Positions 27,730 through 35,427 of a DNA stretch of 64,000 bases are shown here, in pieces (position 1 is the first letter of the stretch; every line of letters begins with the position of its first letter). The DNA comes from Streptomyces sp. NBC_01268 (lineage in GTDB: Bacteria; Actinomycetota; Actinomycetes; Streptomycetales; Streptomycetaceae): positions 3,410,001 through 3,474,000 of the forward strand of contig NZ_CP108454.1 in NCBI RefSeq assembly GCF_036240795.1, given 5' to 3'. Under the pieces are notes generated by a model, which saw only the letters and a program-made list of their open reading frames with translations, did no database searches and was not told where the DNA came from. The position numbers and the translations under genes were made by a program.

Positions 27730-28244
27730 GCGATCCCCGGCTGCTCGCCGGGGCCGCCGCCGTCCGCCCCGGCGGCCGCGGCGGCTCCGGCGGAGCCTCC
27801 CGGCAGCGCCACGCTCCCGACCGCGCCGAAGCCCACCCGGGCGAGCACCGCCCGGGACGGCCCGTTGCCGAGGGTCGTCGCGGCCGTCAGCCGGCTCAGC
27901 CCGTACTCCTCGCGCGCCAGCCGGCACAACGCGCGCACGCCCTGCGTGGCGAGCCCGCGCCCGGTGGCCTTCTCGGCGAGCCGGTAGCCGAGCTCCGCGC
28001 TGTCCCCGTCGAGGTCCACGAGGTTGAACCGGCCGAGGATCTCCCCGTCGTCCGCGACGAGGACGTGGAAGGCGATCCCGCCGCCCTCCTGTTCGTCGAG
28101 CAGCGCGCGGTGGCGGGCGTCGAAGCCCTCGAAGTAGGCGTCCCCCCGGTCGGGCACGGAGGCGGCGAAGAAGGCCCTGTTCTCCCGCTCGAAGGCGAGC
28201 AGGGCGGGCGCGTGATCGGATCGCAGTCGTTCGAGTACCGGCAT
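27672..28244 (-). CDS. GNAT N-acetyltransferase (RimJ/RimL type)
   Basis: The ATG at 28244 (MPVLERLRSD) has GGTGG just upstream; an alternative GTG is at 28253. 190 residues. VLVADDGEILGRFNLVDLDGDSAELGYRLAEKATGRGLATQGVRALCRLA contains the acetyl-CoA loop (Arg/Gly-rich ATGRGLATQ), and the later NGPSRAVLARVGFGAVG is the RimJ/L Asn-x-x-Ser-x-x-x-x-x-x-x-Gly-Phe motif. The C-terminal 35 residues are Ala/Gly-rich and may be disordered; this is the part that overlaps the tricorn gene in antisense. The substrate, an N-terminal amino group or small amine, is unknown. Confidence 0.85.
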   Translation of the reverse strand: MPVLERLRSDHAPALLAFERENRAFFAASVPDRGDAYFEGFDARHRALLDEQEGGGIAFHVLVADDGEILGRFNLVDLDGDSAELGYRLAEKATGRGLATQGVRALCRLAREEYGLSRLTAATTLGNGPSRAVLARVGFGAVGSVALPGGSAGAAAAAGADGGGPGEQPGIAYELDLGGSFGREWSGSPS

Positions 28245-28323
28245 GCGCGCCACCGTACGGAAAGGGGACCGCCCGCCGCCCCTGTTTATGGCCGGTCGGC
28301 CGGTCCGTGGCCGGATACGCGCG

Positions 28324-28353
28324 AAGGCGCACCCGGCGTCCCGGGTGCGCCTT
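28324..28353 (-). terminator. Strong terminator of the CsbD-like gene
   Basis: A perfect 13-bp stem, AAGGCGCACCCGG / CCGGGTGCGCCTT, with a 4-nt loop (CGTC). It lies 15 bp beyond the stop of the small minus-strand gene. Confidence 0.85.
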
Positions 28354-28368
28354 CCTCACAGGACGGCG

Positions 28369-28554
28369 TCAGACGTCGTAGTCCTGGTCGAAGCGGTCCT
28401 GTGCCTCCTGCTGGGCGCGCCGCGCGTCCTGCTGCGCCTGCTCCCTGCCCTGCGAGGCACGCTCGGACGCCTCGTCCTTCTTCGAACCCGCGGCCTGCCT
28501 GGCCTTGCCCGAGAGGTTCTGCGCCTTGTCCTGGAACTGGTCCTTGATGCCCAT
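28369..28554 (-). CDS. Small hydrophilic CsbD-like stress protein
   Basis: 61 residues; ATG at 28554 preceded by AGGAGT at 8 nt. The N-terminus MGIKDQFQDKAQNLSGKARQAAG resembles CsbD-family proteins, whose hallmark is a KAQxxxGKAxxxxG repeat. The remainder is Gln/Glu/Arg/Ala-rich with no hydrophobic core, predicted helical and soluble. CsbD proteins are general-stress products of unsettled function. It is a single-gene unit closed by a strong hairpin. The DNA strand opposite shows longer frames that I reject because they lack ribosome sites. Confidence 0.8.
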   Translation of the reverse strand: MGIKDQFQDKAQNLSGKARQAAGSKKDEASERASQGREQAQQDARRAQQEAQDRFDQDYDV

Positions 28555-28663
28555 GAAGGTTCACTCCTAGAAGGGTGTGAGGGGTGCGGGGCGGATCCGC
28601 CCCTGGGCCTCGACCAGCGTGGCACGGCGGTTCACCCGCCGCATGTCGACCGGTTACACGGCG

Positions 28664-29545
28664 TCACACCCGCTCGCCGCGCTCCTGTTCGTCCGCCGCC
28701 CCGCCCGCGCCCACCAGGCCCTTGGAGACCGAGGCGAGCCGCGGTTCGAAGCGGCGCATCTCGCGCTGCCCGACGGAGGCGATGATCCCCGGCAGGTAGC
28801 CGCGGGTGGACTGCATCCCGCGCAGCCACCACTGGGCGTAGACATGCGCCGAGCGGCGCTCGACACCCGCGACGATCCGGTCGACGGCCGGGCCGAGCGG
28901 GTACGTGCGGTTCGACGGCCACGGCAGCCGCCGGCGCAGCTCCTTCATGACGTCGTCCTGGTCCGCGCCCCGCACCATGTCCGTGTCGGTCCAGGAGAGG
29001 TAGCCGACGCCGACCTTCACGCCCTTGTACGCGACCTCCGCGCGCAGGCTGTGCGCGAAGGCCTCCACGCCGGACTTGGAGGCGCAGTACGCCGTCATCA
29101 TCGGGGCGGGCGTCATCGCGGCGAGCGAGGCGATCTGCAGGAAGTAGCCGCGGGACTCCATCAGGACCGGCAGGAACGCCCGGGCCGTGACCGCGCCGCC
29201 GATCAGGTTGACCTCGATGACCCGCCGCCAGGCGCCGGGGTCGGAGTCCACGAACGGCCCGCCGGCCGCCACGCCCGCGTTCGCGACCACGATGTCGACC
29301 TTGCCGAACCGCTCCTTCACCTCGGCCGCGACCTTCGCCATGGCCTCGTGGTCGGTGACGTCCGCGTGCCACCAGTCGGCCTCGGTGTGCAGCCGGCCGG
29401 CGACCTCCTTCAGGAGCTCCGGCTCCAGGCCGACCAGGGCGATCTTCGCGCCCCGCGCGGAGAGCTTGCGGGCGAGGAGCTCCCCGACGCCGCGGGCCCC
29501 GCCGGTGACGACCGCCACCTGTCCCTCCAGGCTCACCCTGCTCAT
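28664..29545 (-). CDS. Short-chain dehydrogenase/reductase
   Basis: 293 residues. The cofactor motif TGGARGVG is at about 14-21, NAG is in VVANAGVAAGG, and the catalytic Ser...Tyr-x-x-x-Lys is in IASLA...YCASK. The long C-terminal extension (about 230-293) suits the SadH-like group with an acyl or hydrophobic substrate. The ATG overlaps the hydrolase stop by 4 nt (ATGA), so it is the third gene of a monooxygenase-hydrolase-SDR operon. The same enzyme order is known from the mycobacterial mymA operon (mymA, lipR, sadH). A role in oxidising or reducing the alcohol freed by the hydrolase is inferred. Confidence 0.88.
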   Translation of the reverse strand: MSRVSLEGQVAVVTGGARGVGELLARKLSARGAKIALVGLEPELLKEVAGRLHTEADWWHADVTDHEAMAKVAAEVKERFGKVDIVVANAGVAAGGPFVDSDPGAWRRVIEVNLIGGAVTARAFLPVLMESRGYFLQIASLAAMTPAPMMTAYCASKSGVEAFAHSLRAEVAYKGVKVGVGYLSWTDTDMVRGADQDDVMKELRRRLPWPSNRTYPLGPAVDRIVAGVERRSAHVYAQWWLRGMQSTRGYLPGIIASVGQREMRRFEPRLASVSKGLVGAGGAADEQERGERV

Positions 29546-30444
29546 GCCCCTGCCTCCTCGTTCTGCTTCGCGCCCAGGTAGGTGAGCGTCAGTTCGCGGA
29601 TCTGCGCGGTGACGGCCTCCGGGGCCTCCACCGGCGTCATGTGGCCCATCCCGGCCAGTTCGACCAGGCCCGTGCAGTGCGGCAGGGCGGCCGCCATCGC
29701 GCGGGAGTGGACCGGCGGGGTGAGCCGGTCGGCGGTGCCGACGAGCACGGCCACGGGCAGCCGCAGCTCGCGCACGCCCGCCTCCAGGTCCAGCCCGGCC
29801 AGGACGTGCGACCAGCCGACCCGGGCGGCACGCGGGCAGGCGTGCACGATCCGGGCGCAGGCCTCGACCCGGTCGGGCGCCGAGCCCGGTCCCATCGTCG
29901 CGTACTTGAGGATCCTCTTCGAGGCGGCGTTGACCGGTCCGAGCGGCGCCTTCGCGCCCAGGACGGCCGTCGTCAGCCGGGTGCGGAGCCGCCCCGGCCG
30001 CAGCGGCAGGACCAGCGACTCGGCCGCGAGCCGGGAGGGCCCGGTCGAGCAGAGCAGGACGGCGGCGGCGTGCTGCCGCAGGCCGGTGCGCCCGGCGGCG
30101 GCCATGACCGTCATGCCCCCCATGGAGTGGCCGGCCACGACGGCCCGTTCGCCGGGCCCGAGGGTGGCCGCGAGCACGGCCTCCAGGTCGTCGGCGAGCG
30201 CGTCCGTCGCGTAGCCCTTGCCGCCCGGCACGGGGACCGGGCTGCGGCCGTGGCCGCGCTGGTCGTAGGCGATGACCCGGTGGTCGACGGAGAGCGCCCG
30301 GATCTGCGCGTCCCAGAAGCGGGTCGAGCAGGTCCAGCCGTGGGCGAGGACGACGGCGGGGGCGTCCTCGGGGCCGTGCACCTCGACGTGGAGGGTGGAG
30401 CCGTCGGCGGAGAGCGCGGTCAGCTCGCGCGCGGCCGGCCTCAC
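29542..30444 (-). CDS. Alpha/beta hydrolase
   Basis: The GTG at 30444 overlaps the monooxygenase stop (GTGA); 300 residues. The oxyanion segment AHGWTCSTRFW is at about 34-44, the nucleophile elbow GHSMGG at 105-110 (Ser107), VLVGTADRLTPP carries the acidic residue, and GMGHMTP holds the catalytic His. It is probably an esterase that opens the ester or lactone produced by the upstream Baeyer-Villiger-type enzyme. Translational coupling to both neighbours supports a single pathway. There is no signal peptide. Confidence 0.9.
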   Translation of the reverse strand: MRPAARELTALSADGSTLHVEVHGPEDAPAVVLAHGWTCSTRFWDAQIRALSVDHRVIAYDQRGHGRSPVPVPGGKGYATDALADDLEAVLAATLGPGERAVVAGHSMGGMTVMAAAGRTGLRQHAAAVLLCSTGPSRLAAESLVLPLRPGRLRTRLTTAVLGAKAPLGPVNAASKRILKYATMGPGSAPDRVEACARIVHACPRAARVGWSHVLAGLDLEAGVRELRLPVAVLVGTADRLTPPVHSRAMAAALPHCTGLVELAGMGHMTPVEAPEAVTAQIRELTLTYLGAKQNEEAGA

Positions 30445-31961
30445 TTGGCCGTCTCCTTCCGGCGCGGGGCGCGGCGGGCGGCGGGCTTGGCGGCGGCGCG
30501 CAGCACCTCGTACTCGGACAGGTCGACGCCCCGCGTCTCGCGCCGGAACTCGCCGGTCGTGCCCGGCCACAGGGTGGTGTTGCGGCCGTTGGCGTCGAGG
30601 TACCAGCTCTCGCAGCCGCCGGACTTCCACACGGTCCGCTCCATCCGGGCCTGCACCCGCCGGTTCCAGGTGCCGACGGCGGAGGGCCGGGCGGCGAGGG
30701 CGGCGCGGCCGCCGAGCACGTCGAGCTGGCGCAGGTAGTCGGCCATGTAGTTCAGCTGGGACTCGATCATGAGGATCATGGAGGAGTTCCCGAGCCCGGT
30801 GTTGGGCCCGATGATCGTCATCCAGTTGGGGAAGCCGGCGACGGTCGCGCCGCGCAGCGCCTCCATGCCGCCCTTCCAGTGGTCGGCGAGCGAGCGCCCC
30901 TCCGCGCCGACCACGCGCGGGGCGATCGGCATGTCGGTGACGTGGAAGCCGGTGCCGAAGACGATCACGTCGACCTCGGTCTCGGTGCCGTCGGCGGCGA
31001 CCAGGGTGTTCCCGCGGACCTCCTTGAGCCCGGCGGCGACGACGTCGACGTTGGGCTGCGCGAGGGCCGGGTAGTAGGCGTTGGAGAGCAGGATCCGCTT
31101 GCAGCCGATGCGGTACGAGGGGGTCAGCTTGGCCCGCAGCGCCGGGTCCTTGATGGCCTTGGCCATGTTGGCCTTGGCGAGCCGCTCGACCAGGCCCAGT
31201 TCGTTGGGGCGCTTGGTGAAGGCGCTGACCTGGAGCTCGCGGATGCCCCAGAGCAGCCCGCGGCGGGCAGCCGTGGTGAACGGCAGCTGCCGGTGCAGCC
31301 AGCGCTCGGGGGCGCTGATGGCGCGGTCCGCGCGGGGCATGACCCACGGGGGCGTGCGCTGGAAGAGGGTGAGCCGCCCGACCTTCGGCTGGATCGCCGG
31401 GACGATCTGGATGGCGGAGGCACCGGTGCCGACCACGGCGACCCGCTTGCCGGTGAGGTCGTAGTCGTGGTCCCACTGGGCGGAGTGGAAGACCTTGCCG
31501 GTGAAGTCGGCGAGTCCGGGGATGTCGGGGATCTTGGGGTCGGAGAGCGGGCCGGTGGCGGAGACGACGACGTCGGCCGAGAAGGTGCCGCGGCTCGTCT
31601 CGATCTCCCAGCGCAGCTCGTCCTCGTCCCAGGCCATCCGTGTGACCTCGTGCCCCAGCCGCAGGTGCGGCCGGATCCCGAAGGTGTCGGTGACGTGCTC
31701 CAGATACGCGCGGATGTGGCGCTGGCCGGAGAAGGTGCGGGGCCAGTCGGGGTTGGGCGCGAAGGAGAAGGAGTAGAGGTGGGAGGGGACGTCGCAGGCG
31801 CAGCCGGGGTAGCTGTTGTCCCGCCAGGTGCCGCCCACGGAGTCGGCCCGCTCCAGGACGACGAAGTCGGTGATCCCCTCGCGGCGCAGCCGGACGGCTG
31901 CCCCGAGTCCGCCGAATCCCGATCCGATCACCGCCACCCGTACGTGCTCGTGCTTCGCCAT
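30441..31961 (-). CDS. Baeyer-Villiger-type flavin monooxygenase
   Basis: The ATG at 31961 lies 4 nt after GGGAGG; 506 residues. The FAD motif IGSGFGGLG is at 12-20, the BVMO fingerprint FTGKVFHSAQWDHD at 153-166 (pattern F-x-G-x3-H-x3-W), and the NADP motif VVGTGASAIQ at 177-186. It uses NADPH and O2 to insert oxygen next to a ketone. The C-terminus is Lys/Arg/Ala-rich. It heads the operon with hydrolase and SDR, so a ketone to ester to acid plus alcohol route is plausible; the natural substrate is unknown. A MerR gene is divergent, with palindromes between. Confidence 0.9.
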   Translation of the reverse strand: MAKHEHVRVAVIGSGFGGLGAAVRLRREGITDFVVLERADSVGGTWRDNSYPGCACDVPSHLYSFSFAPNPDWPRTFSGQRHIRAYLEHVTDTFGIRPHLRLGHEVTRMAWDEDELRWEIETSRGTFSADVVVSATGPLSDPKIPDIPGLADFTGKVFHSAQWDHDYDLTGKRVAVVGTGASAIQIVPAIQPKVGRLTLFQRTPPWVMPRADRAISAPERWLHRQLPFTTAARRGLLWGIRELQVSAFTKRPNELGLVERLAKANMAKAIKDPALRAKLTPSYRIGCKRILLSNAYYPALAQPNVDVVAAGLKEVRGNTLVAADGTETEVDVIVFGTGFHVTDMPIAPRVVGAEGRSLADHWKGGMEALRGATVAGFPNWMTIIGPNTGLGNSSMILMIESQLNYMADYLRQLDVLGGRAALAARPSAVGTWNRRVQARMERTVWKSGGCESWYLDANGRNTTLWPGTTGEFRRETRGVDLSEYEVLRAAAKPAARRAPRRKETAK

Positions 31962-32033
31962 GCCGCCTCCCGTGCGCCCGGCCATGATTACGCCAGCAAT
32001 CACTGGCACAATCGGGACTGTAGAGCAGCGGCA

Positions 32034-32076
32034 TACCGAGCGGTAGGGGTACGGCCGGGGAAAGTTACCGGCGGTA
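32034..32076. promoter_or_regulatory. Two TACCG-N-CGGTA palindromes
   Basis: TACCG-AG-CGGTA is at 32034-32045 and TACCG-G-CGGTA at 32066-32076. They share 5-bp arms but differ in centre size (2 and 1 nt). They lie between the monooxygenase operon and the MerR gene, 19 bp from its GTG. They are probably operators of the divergent promoters. The symmetric arm resembles TetR operators as much as MerR sites. Confidence 0.6.
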
Positions 32077-32094
32077 CAACATAGGCTGGCGAGC

Positions 32095-32868
32095 GTGGCG
32101 AAACGATCAGGACAACGGGTGCGAGCACAGGGGCCGGAGGGCCCGGAGGGACTGACGTCGACGACGACGCCCCCCGGAGCGGCGGGGGCCCCGGAGGGCC
32201 CGGCACCCGTGGGTCCGGGCGCGGGTCCGGAGCCCGCCGGCCGCGAGTACCGCATGACCGACCTCGCCGAGGCGGCCGGCATCACCGTGCGCACCCTGCG
32301 CTTCTACCGCGAGCGCGGGCTGATACCGCCGCCCCGCCGCGAGGGCCGTATCGCCTGGTACGACGAGCGCCACCTGGCCCGCCTGCGGACGATCGCCGCG
32401 CTGCTCGACCGGGGCCACACCCTCAACGGGATCGCCGACCTCACGGCCGCCTTCGAGTCCGGGCGCGACGTCGGCGAGGTCCTCGAACTCGGCACCCCCA
32501 CGGAGGAGGAGCCGGTCCGCCTCACCCCGGAGGAGCTGGCCGACCACTTCGCCGGGGAGGTCACCCCGGAGAACCTGGCGGCCGCGCTGGACCTCGGCTA
32601 CCTGGCGACGGACGGCGAGGACATCGTCCACGTCAGCCGCCGCCTCCTCGACGTCTCCGCCGCCCTGGTCCGCGAGGGCGTCCCCCTGGCCGCCGTACTG
32701 GAGGCGGGCGGGCGGGTCCGCGAGCACGCGGAGGCGCTCGCGGAGCTCTTCACGGAGCTGCTCGGGACGTACACCGCGGACGGCGACCTCCAGCGGCTGC
32801 GGCCGCTGGCCAAGAGCGTGGTCGAGGCGGAACTCTCCCTCGCCCTGGACCGCCGCCTGCAGCCCTGA
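32095..32868 (+). CDS. MerR family regulator
   Basis: GTG at 32095; 257 residues. The first 50 residues are a Gly/Pro/Glu-rich arm. YRMTDLAEAAGITVRTLRFYRERGLIPPPRREGRIAWYDE is the MerR winged helix-turn-helix at about 53-92, followed by the second helical pair and a coiled-coil dimerisation region. The C-terminal part (about 140-257) is a helical effector domain without the Cys pair of metal sensors. It probably controls the divergent monooxygenase-hydrolase-SDR operon in response to an organic ligand. A start at a downstream ATG (MTDLAEAAG) would remove the disordered arm and cannot be excluded. Confidence 0.88.
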   Translation: MAKRSGQRVRAQGPEGPEGLTSTTTPPGAAGAPEGPAPVGPGAGPEPAGREYRMTDLAEAAGITVRTLRFYRERGLIPPPRREGRIAWYDERHLARLRTIAALLDRGHTLNGIADLTAAFESGRDVGEVLELGTPTEEEPVRLTPEELADHFAGEVTPENLAAALDLGYLATDGEDIVHVSRRLLDVSAALVREGVPLAAVLEAGGRVREHAEALAELFTELLGTYTADGDLQRLRPLAKSVVEAELSLALDRRLQP

Positions 32869-32961
32869 GCCACGGCAGGGGCCGGGGAAACCCGGAGGAC
32901 CTTCGGGGGCTCGGGGAACCTCGGGGAGCCTCAGAGGACGTTCGGAGGGCCCGGGGGACGC

Positions 32962-33765
32962 CTACATCTCGTAGACGGCCGTGACGGGCGCGTGGTCACT
33001 CCAGCGCTCCTCGTGGGTCGCGGCCCGCTCGACGTACGCCTTGACGGCCCGCCCGGCGAGTCCGGGGGTGGCGACCTGGTAGTCGATCCGCCAGCCGCTG
33101 TCGTTGTCGAAGGCGCGCCCGCGGTAGGACCACCAGGAGTAGGGCCCGTCCTGGTCGGGGTGGAGCGCGCGGACGACGTCGACGTACCCTCCGTCGCCCT
33201 CCTCGAAGACCCGCCCGAGCCACTCGCGCTCCTCGGGGAGGAAGCCGGCGCTCTTCCGGTTGGCCTTCCAGTTCTTCAGGTCGGCCTCGCGGTGGGCGAT
33301 GTTCCAGTCGCCGCAGACGACGACCTCACGGCCGTCGGCGGCGGCGCGCTCCCTGAGCTCCTTGAGGTACGGCAGGAACGCGTCCATGAACCGGATCTTC
33401 TCGTCCTGCCGCTCGGTGCCGACCTCACCGGAGGGCAGGTAGAGGCTGGCGACGACGACTCCCGGCAGGTCCGCCTCGATGTAGCGCCCGCTGCCGTCGA
33501 ACTCGCTCGACCCGAAGCCGACGCGCACCGCGTCGGGCTCGCGCCGGGTGTAGAGCGAGACGCCGGCGCGCCCCTTGGCGGCGGCGGGCGCGTGGGCGGT
33601 GAACCAGCCCTCGGGCGCGCGGACCTCGGCGGGCAGCTGGGCCTCCTCGGCGCGCACCTCCTGGAGGCAGACGGCGTCGGCGGAGGTCTGGGCCAGCCAC
33701 TCGACGAAGCCCTTCTTGGCGGCGGCCCTGAGGCCGTTGACATTCGCAGTCGTCACAGTGAGCAT
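32962..33765 (-). CDS. xth: Exodeoxyribonuclease III (AP endonuclease)
   Basis: 267 residues from the ATG at 33765 (MLTVTTANVNGLR); the reading to 33801 adds an unconserved arm. The family residues are all present: Asn in TANVNG, Glu in LQEVRAEE, Tyr in SLYLPSGE, GDWNIAH, and the terminal SDHAPV with catalytic Asp-His. The enzyme cleaves 5' to abasic sites and removes 3' blocks in base excision repair. No strong ribosome site is seen. It is divergent from the GNAT gene by 50 bp. Confidence 0.93.
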   Translation of the reverse strand: MLTVTTANVNGLRAAAKKGFVEWLAQTSADAVCLQEVRAEEAQLPAEVRAPEGWFTAHAPAAAKGRAGVSLYTRREPDAVRVGFGSSEFDGSGRYIEADLPGVVVASLYLPSGEVGTERQDEKIRFMDAFLPYLKELRERAAADGREVVVCGDWNIAHREADLKNWKANRKSAGFLPEEREWLGRVFEEGDGGYVDVVRALHPDQDGPYSWWSYRGRAFDNDSGWRIDYQVATPGLAGRAVKAYVERAATHEERWSDHAPVTAVYEM

Positions 33766-33815
33766 CCCGGGAGAATACCGACACCCACGGGTCGCATACA
33801 TGTACGATACTTCGC

Positions 33816-34307
33816 ATGGATATACGCCCCACGCCGTACGACCACCCCGACGCGGTCAAGCTCAACGACGCCGTGCAGCTGGAGTACGCCGAGCGCTACA
33901 AGGACGACGAAGGCGACGGCGAGGGCGACCTCACACCGCTCGACGCCACGATGTTCGCCCCGCCGCGGGGCCTCTACCTGATCGCGTACGCCCCCGAGGG
34001 CCACCCGGTGGCGACCGGCGGCTGGCGCTCCCAGGAGGCGAACGACGAGGGTTACGCGGACGGCGACGCCGAGCTGAAGCGCATGTACGTGATCCCCGAG
34101 GCCCGCGGCCTGGGCCTGGCCCGTCGCATCCTCGGCACGCTGGAGGCGGACGCCCGCGCGGCCGGCCGCACCCGCATGGTCCTGGAGACGGGCACCGCCC
34201 AGCCGGAGGCCATCGCCCTGTACACGTCGAGCGGCTACGAGCCCTGCACGAAGTTCGGCTACTACCGCGACTACCCGAACAGCCGCTGCTTCGCGAAGAC
34301 CCTCTGA
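33816..34307 (+). CDS. GNAT family N-acetyltransferase
   Basis: 163 residues. The acetyl-CoA core is LKRMYVIPEARGLGLARRILGTLEADARAAG, with the pyrophosphate-loop motif R-G-L-G-L-A. The C-terminal motif B ALYTSSGYEPC is normal. The first 50 residues form an acidic arm (YKDDEGDGEGD) unusual for a GNAT. The substrate is unknown. Divergent from xth and followed by a hairpin terminator 8 bp after the stop. Confidence 0.87.
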   Translation: MDIRPTPYDHPDAVKLNDAVQLEYAERYKDDEGDGEGDLTPLDATMFAPPRGLYLIAYAPEGHPVATGGWRSQEANDEGYADGDAELKRMYVIPEARGLGLARRILGTLEADARAAGRTRMVLETGTAQPEAIALYTSSGYEPCTKFGYYRDYPNSRCFAKTL

Positions 34308-34314
34308 GCCGGAC

Positions 34315-34342
34315 GGGGGCGGCCCGACCCCTCGCCGCCCCC
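34315..34342 (+). terminator. Hairpin after GNAT gene
   Basis: Arms GGGGGCGGC (34315-34323) and GCCGCCCCC (34334-34342) pair perfectly over 9 bp around a 10-nt loop. It lies immediately after the stop codon. Confidence 0.65.
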
Positions 34343-34555
34343 CTCACCACCCCGTCCGACCCGCCGACACCACGGCCCCCGGCCTCTTGGACGATCCCAC
34401 CAGCCGCCCATCCGACTGCCGGGATCCGCACGCCCCAACTCCCCCCGGATCTTCGGATCTTCCGTCTGTTCAGCCTCCGCCCACCCGCCGGAAGACTCTC
34501 CGCCAGAGGCCGCGGCCCACCCGGACCGACGCCCGCGACTGAGGGGAACAGCACG

Positions 34556-35296
34556 ATGAGCGGTCAGCTGTACGACGAGATCGGCGAGGCGTTCGAGGGC
34601 TTCAAGACCCTTCCGCTGGCCCGCTACGGGGAGGTGCCCGGCTTCCTCGCCCTGGTGGGCGACGTGCGGGGCAGGTCGGTCCTCGACCTGGCCTCCGGGA
34701 CCGGTTTCTACAGCCGCGAGTTCAAGCGCCGCGGCGCCTCCCGCGTCCTCGGCGTCGACATCTCCGGCGAGATGATCGCCGCCGCGCGGTCCCTGGAGGA
34801 CGCCGACCCGCTCGGCATCTCCTACGAGGTCGGCGACATCGCCGAACTGCGCCCCTTCGACGAGCCCTTCGACCTCGCCGTCGCGGTCCAGGCGTTCAAC
34901 TACGCCGACGACGTCGCCACGATCGAGCGGATGACCCGTGCGATCCACCGCAGCCTGGCGCCCGGCGCCGACTTCTTCGTCTTCACGCAGAATCCCGAGT
35001 TCCGCCTCGGCGGCGAGACGCTGGCCAAGTACGGCTTCCGGTGCGAGCCGGTCGGCGACGAGAACGAGGTCGGCCCCCACATCCGCCTCACCGCCCTCCT
35101 CGACCCGCCGATCTCCTTCACCGCCCACCCGCCCCGCCGGGACGTCTTCGAGGACACCCTCCAGGCCGCCGGCTTCACCGACCTGACCTGGGTCCCCCTG
35201 GAGATCTCCCCCGCCGGCATCAAGGAGTACGGCGAGGACTTCTGGCAGGTCTTCAACGACAACCCGGCCCTGACGATGCTGCGCTGCCGGGCCTGA
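34556..35296 (+). CDS. Class I SAM-dependent methyltransferase
   Basis: The ATG at 34556 follows GAGGGGAACAGCACG; 246 residues. SAM motif I is VLDLASGTGFYSREF at about 42-56, the acidic residue closing strand 2 is in VLGVDIS, and motif post-II is LAVAVQAFNYA. The C-terminal half carries a beta-sheet resembling UbiE/ToxA-type small-molecule methyltransferases (VFTQNPEF, FTAHPPRRD). The substrate is unknown. It stands alone, with 248 bp of GC-rich non-coding DNA before it and a strong terminator directly after it. Confidence 0.9.
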   Translation: MSGQLYDEIGEAFEGFKTLPLARYGEVPGFLALVGDVRGRSVLDLASGTGFYSREFKRRGASRVLGVDISGEMIAAARSLEDADPLGISYEVGDIAELRPFDEPFDLAVAVQAFNYADDVATIERMTRAIHRSLAPGADFFVFTQNPEFRLGGETLAKYGFRCEPVGDENEVGPHIRLTALLDPPISFTAHPPRRDVFEDTLQAAGFTDLTWVPLEISPAGIKEYGEDFWQVFNDNPALTMLRCRA

Positions 35297-35302
35297 CGAG
35301 CC

Positions 35303-35332
35303 GTCGGGCCGGACCTCCGGGTCCGGCCCGAC
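35303..35332 (+). terminator. Strong terminator after methyltransferase gene
   Basis: A perfect 13-bp stem, GTCGGGCCGGACC / GGTCCGGCCCGAC, with a TCCG tetraloop, 6 bp beyond the stop. The last bases merge into the 16-bp tandem array. Confidence 0.85.
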
Positions 35333-35427
35333 CGCGTCACCGTCTCGCCGCGTCACCGCCCGGCCGCGTCACCGCCCGGCCGCGTCACCGTCTCGCCGCG
35401 TCACCGCCCGGCCTCGTCACCGCCCGG
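35332..35427. repeat. Six-copy 16-bp tandem repeat
   Basis: Six consecutive 16-bp units of CCGCGTCACCG followed by either TCTCG or CCCGG run in the order A-B-B-A-B-B', where the last unit has T for G at position 3. The array fills the gap between two convergent genes and covers the last codons of the AIPR-like gene. Confidence 0.9.

Noticed and set aside
23776..28359. 1527-residue open frame antisense to the tricorn gene
   Set aside because: It is a GC-bias artefact: composition is Gly/Val/Arg/Ala-heavy, no domain is recognisable, and it covers the tricorn gene with its catalytic motifs.
24276..28547. 1423-residue plus-strand frame overlapping tricorn in another frame
   Set aside because: Arg/Pro/Ala-only composition with no start site or motif; the alternative frame encodes the tricorn protease.
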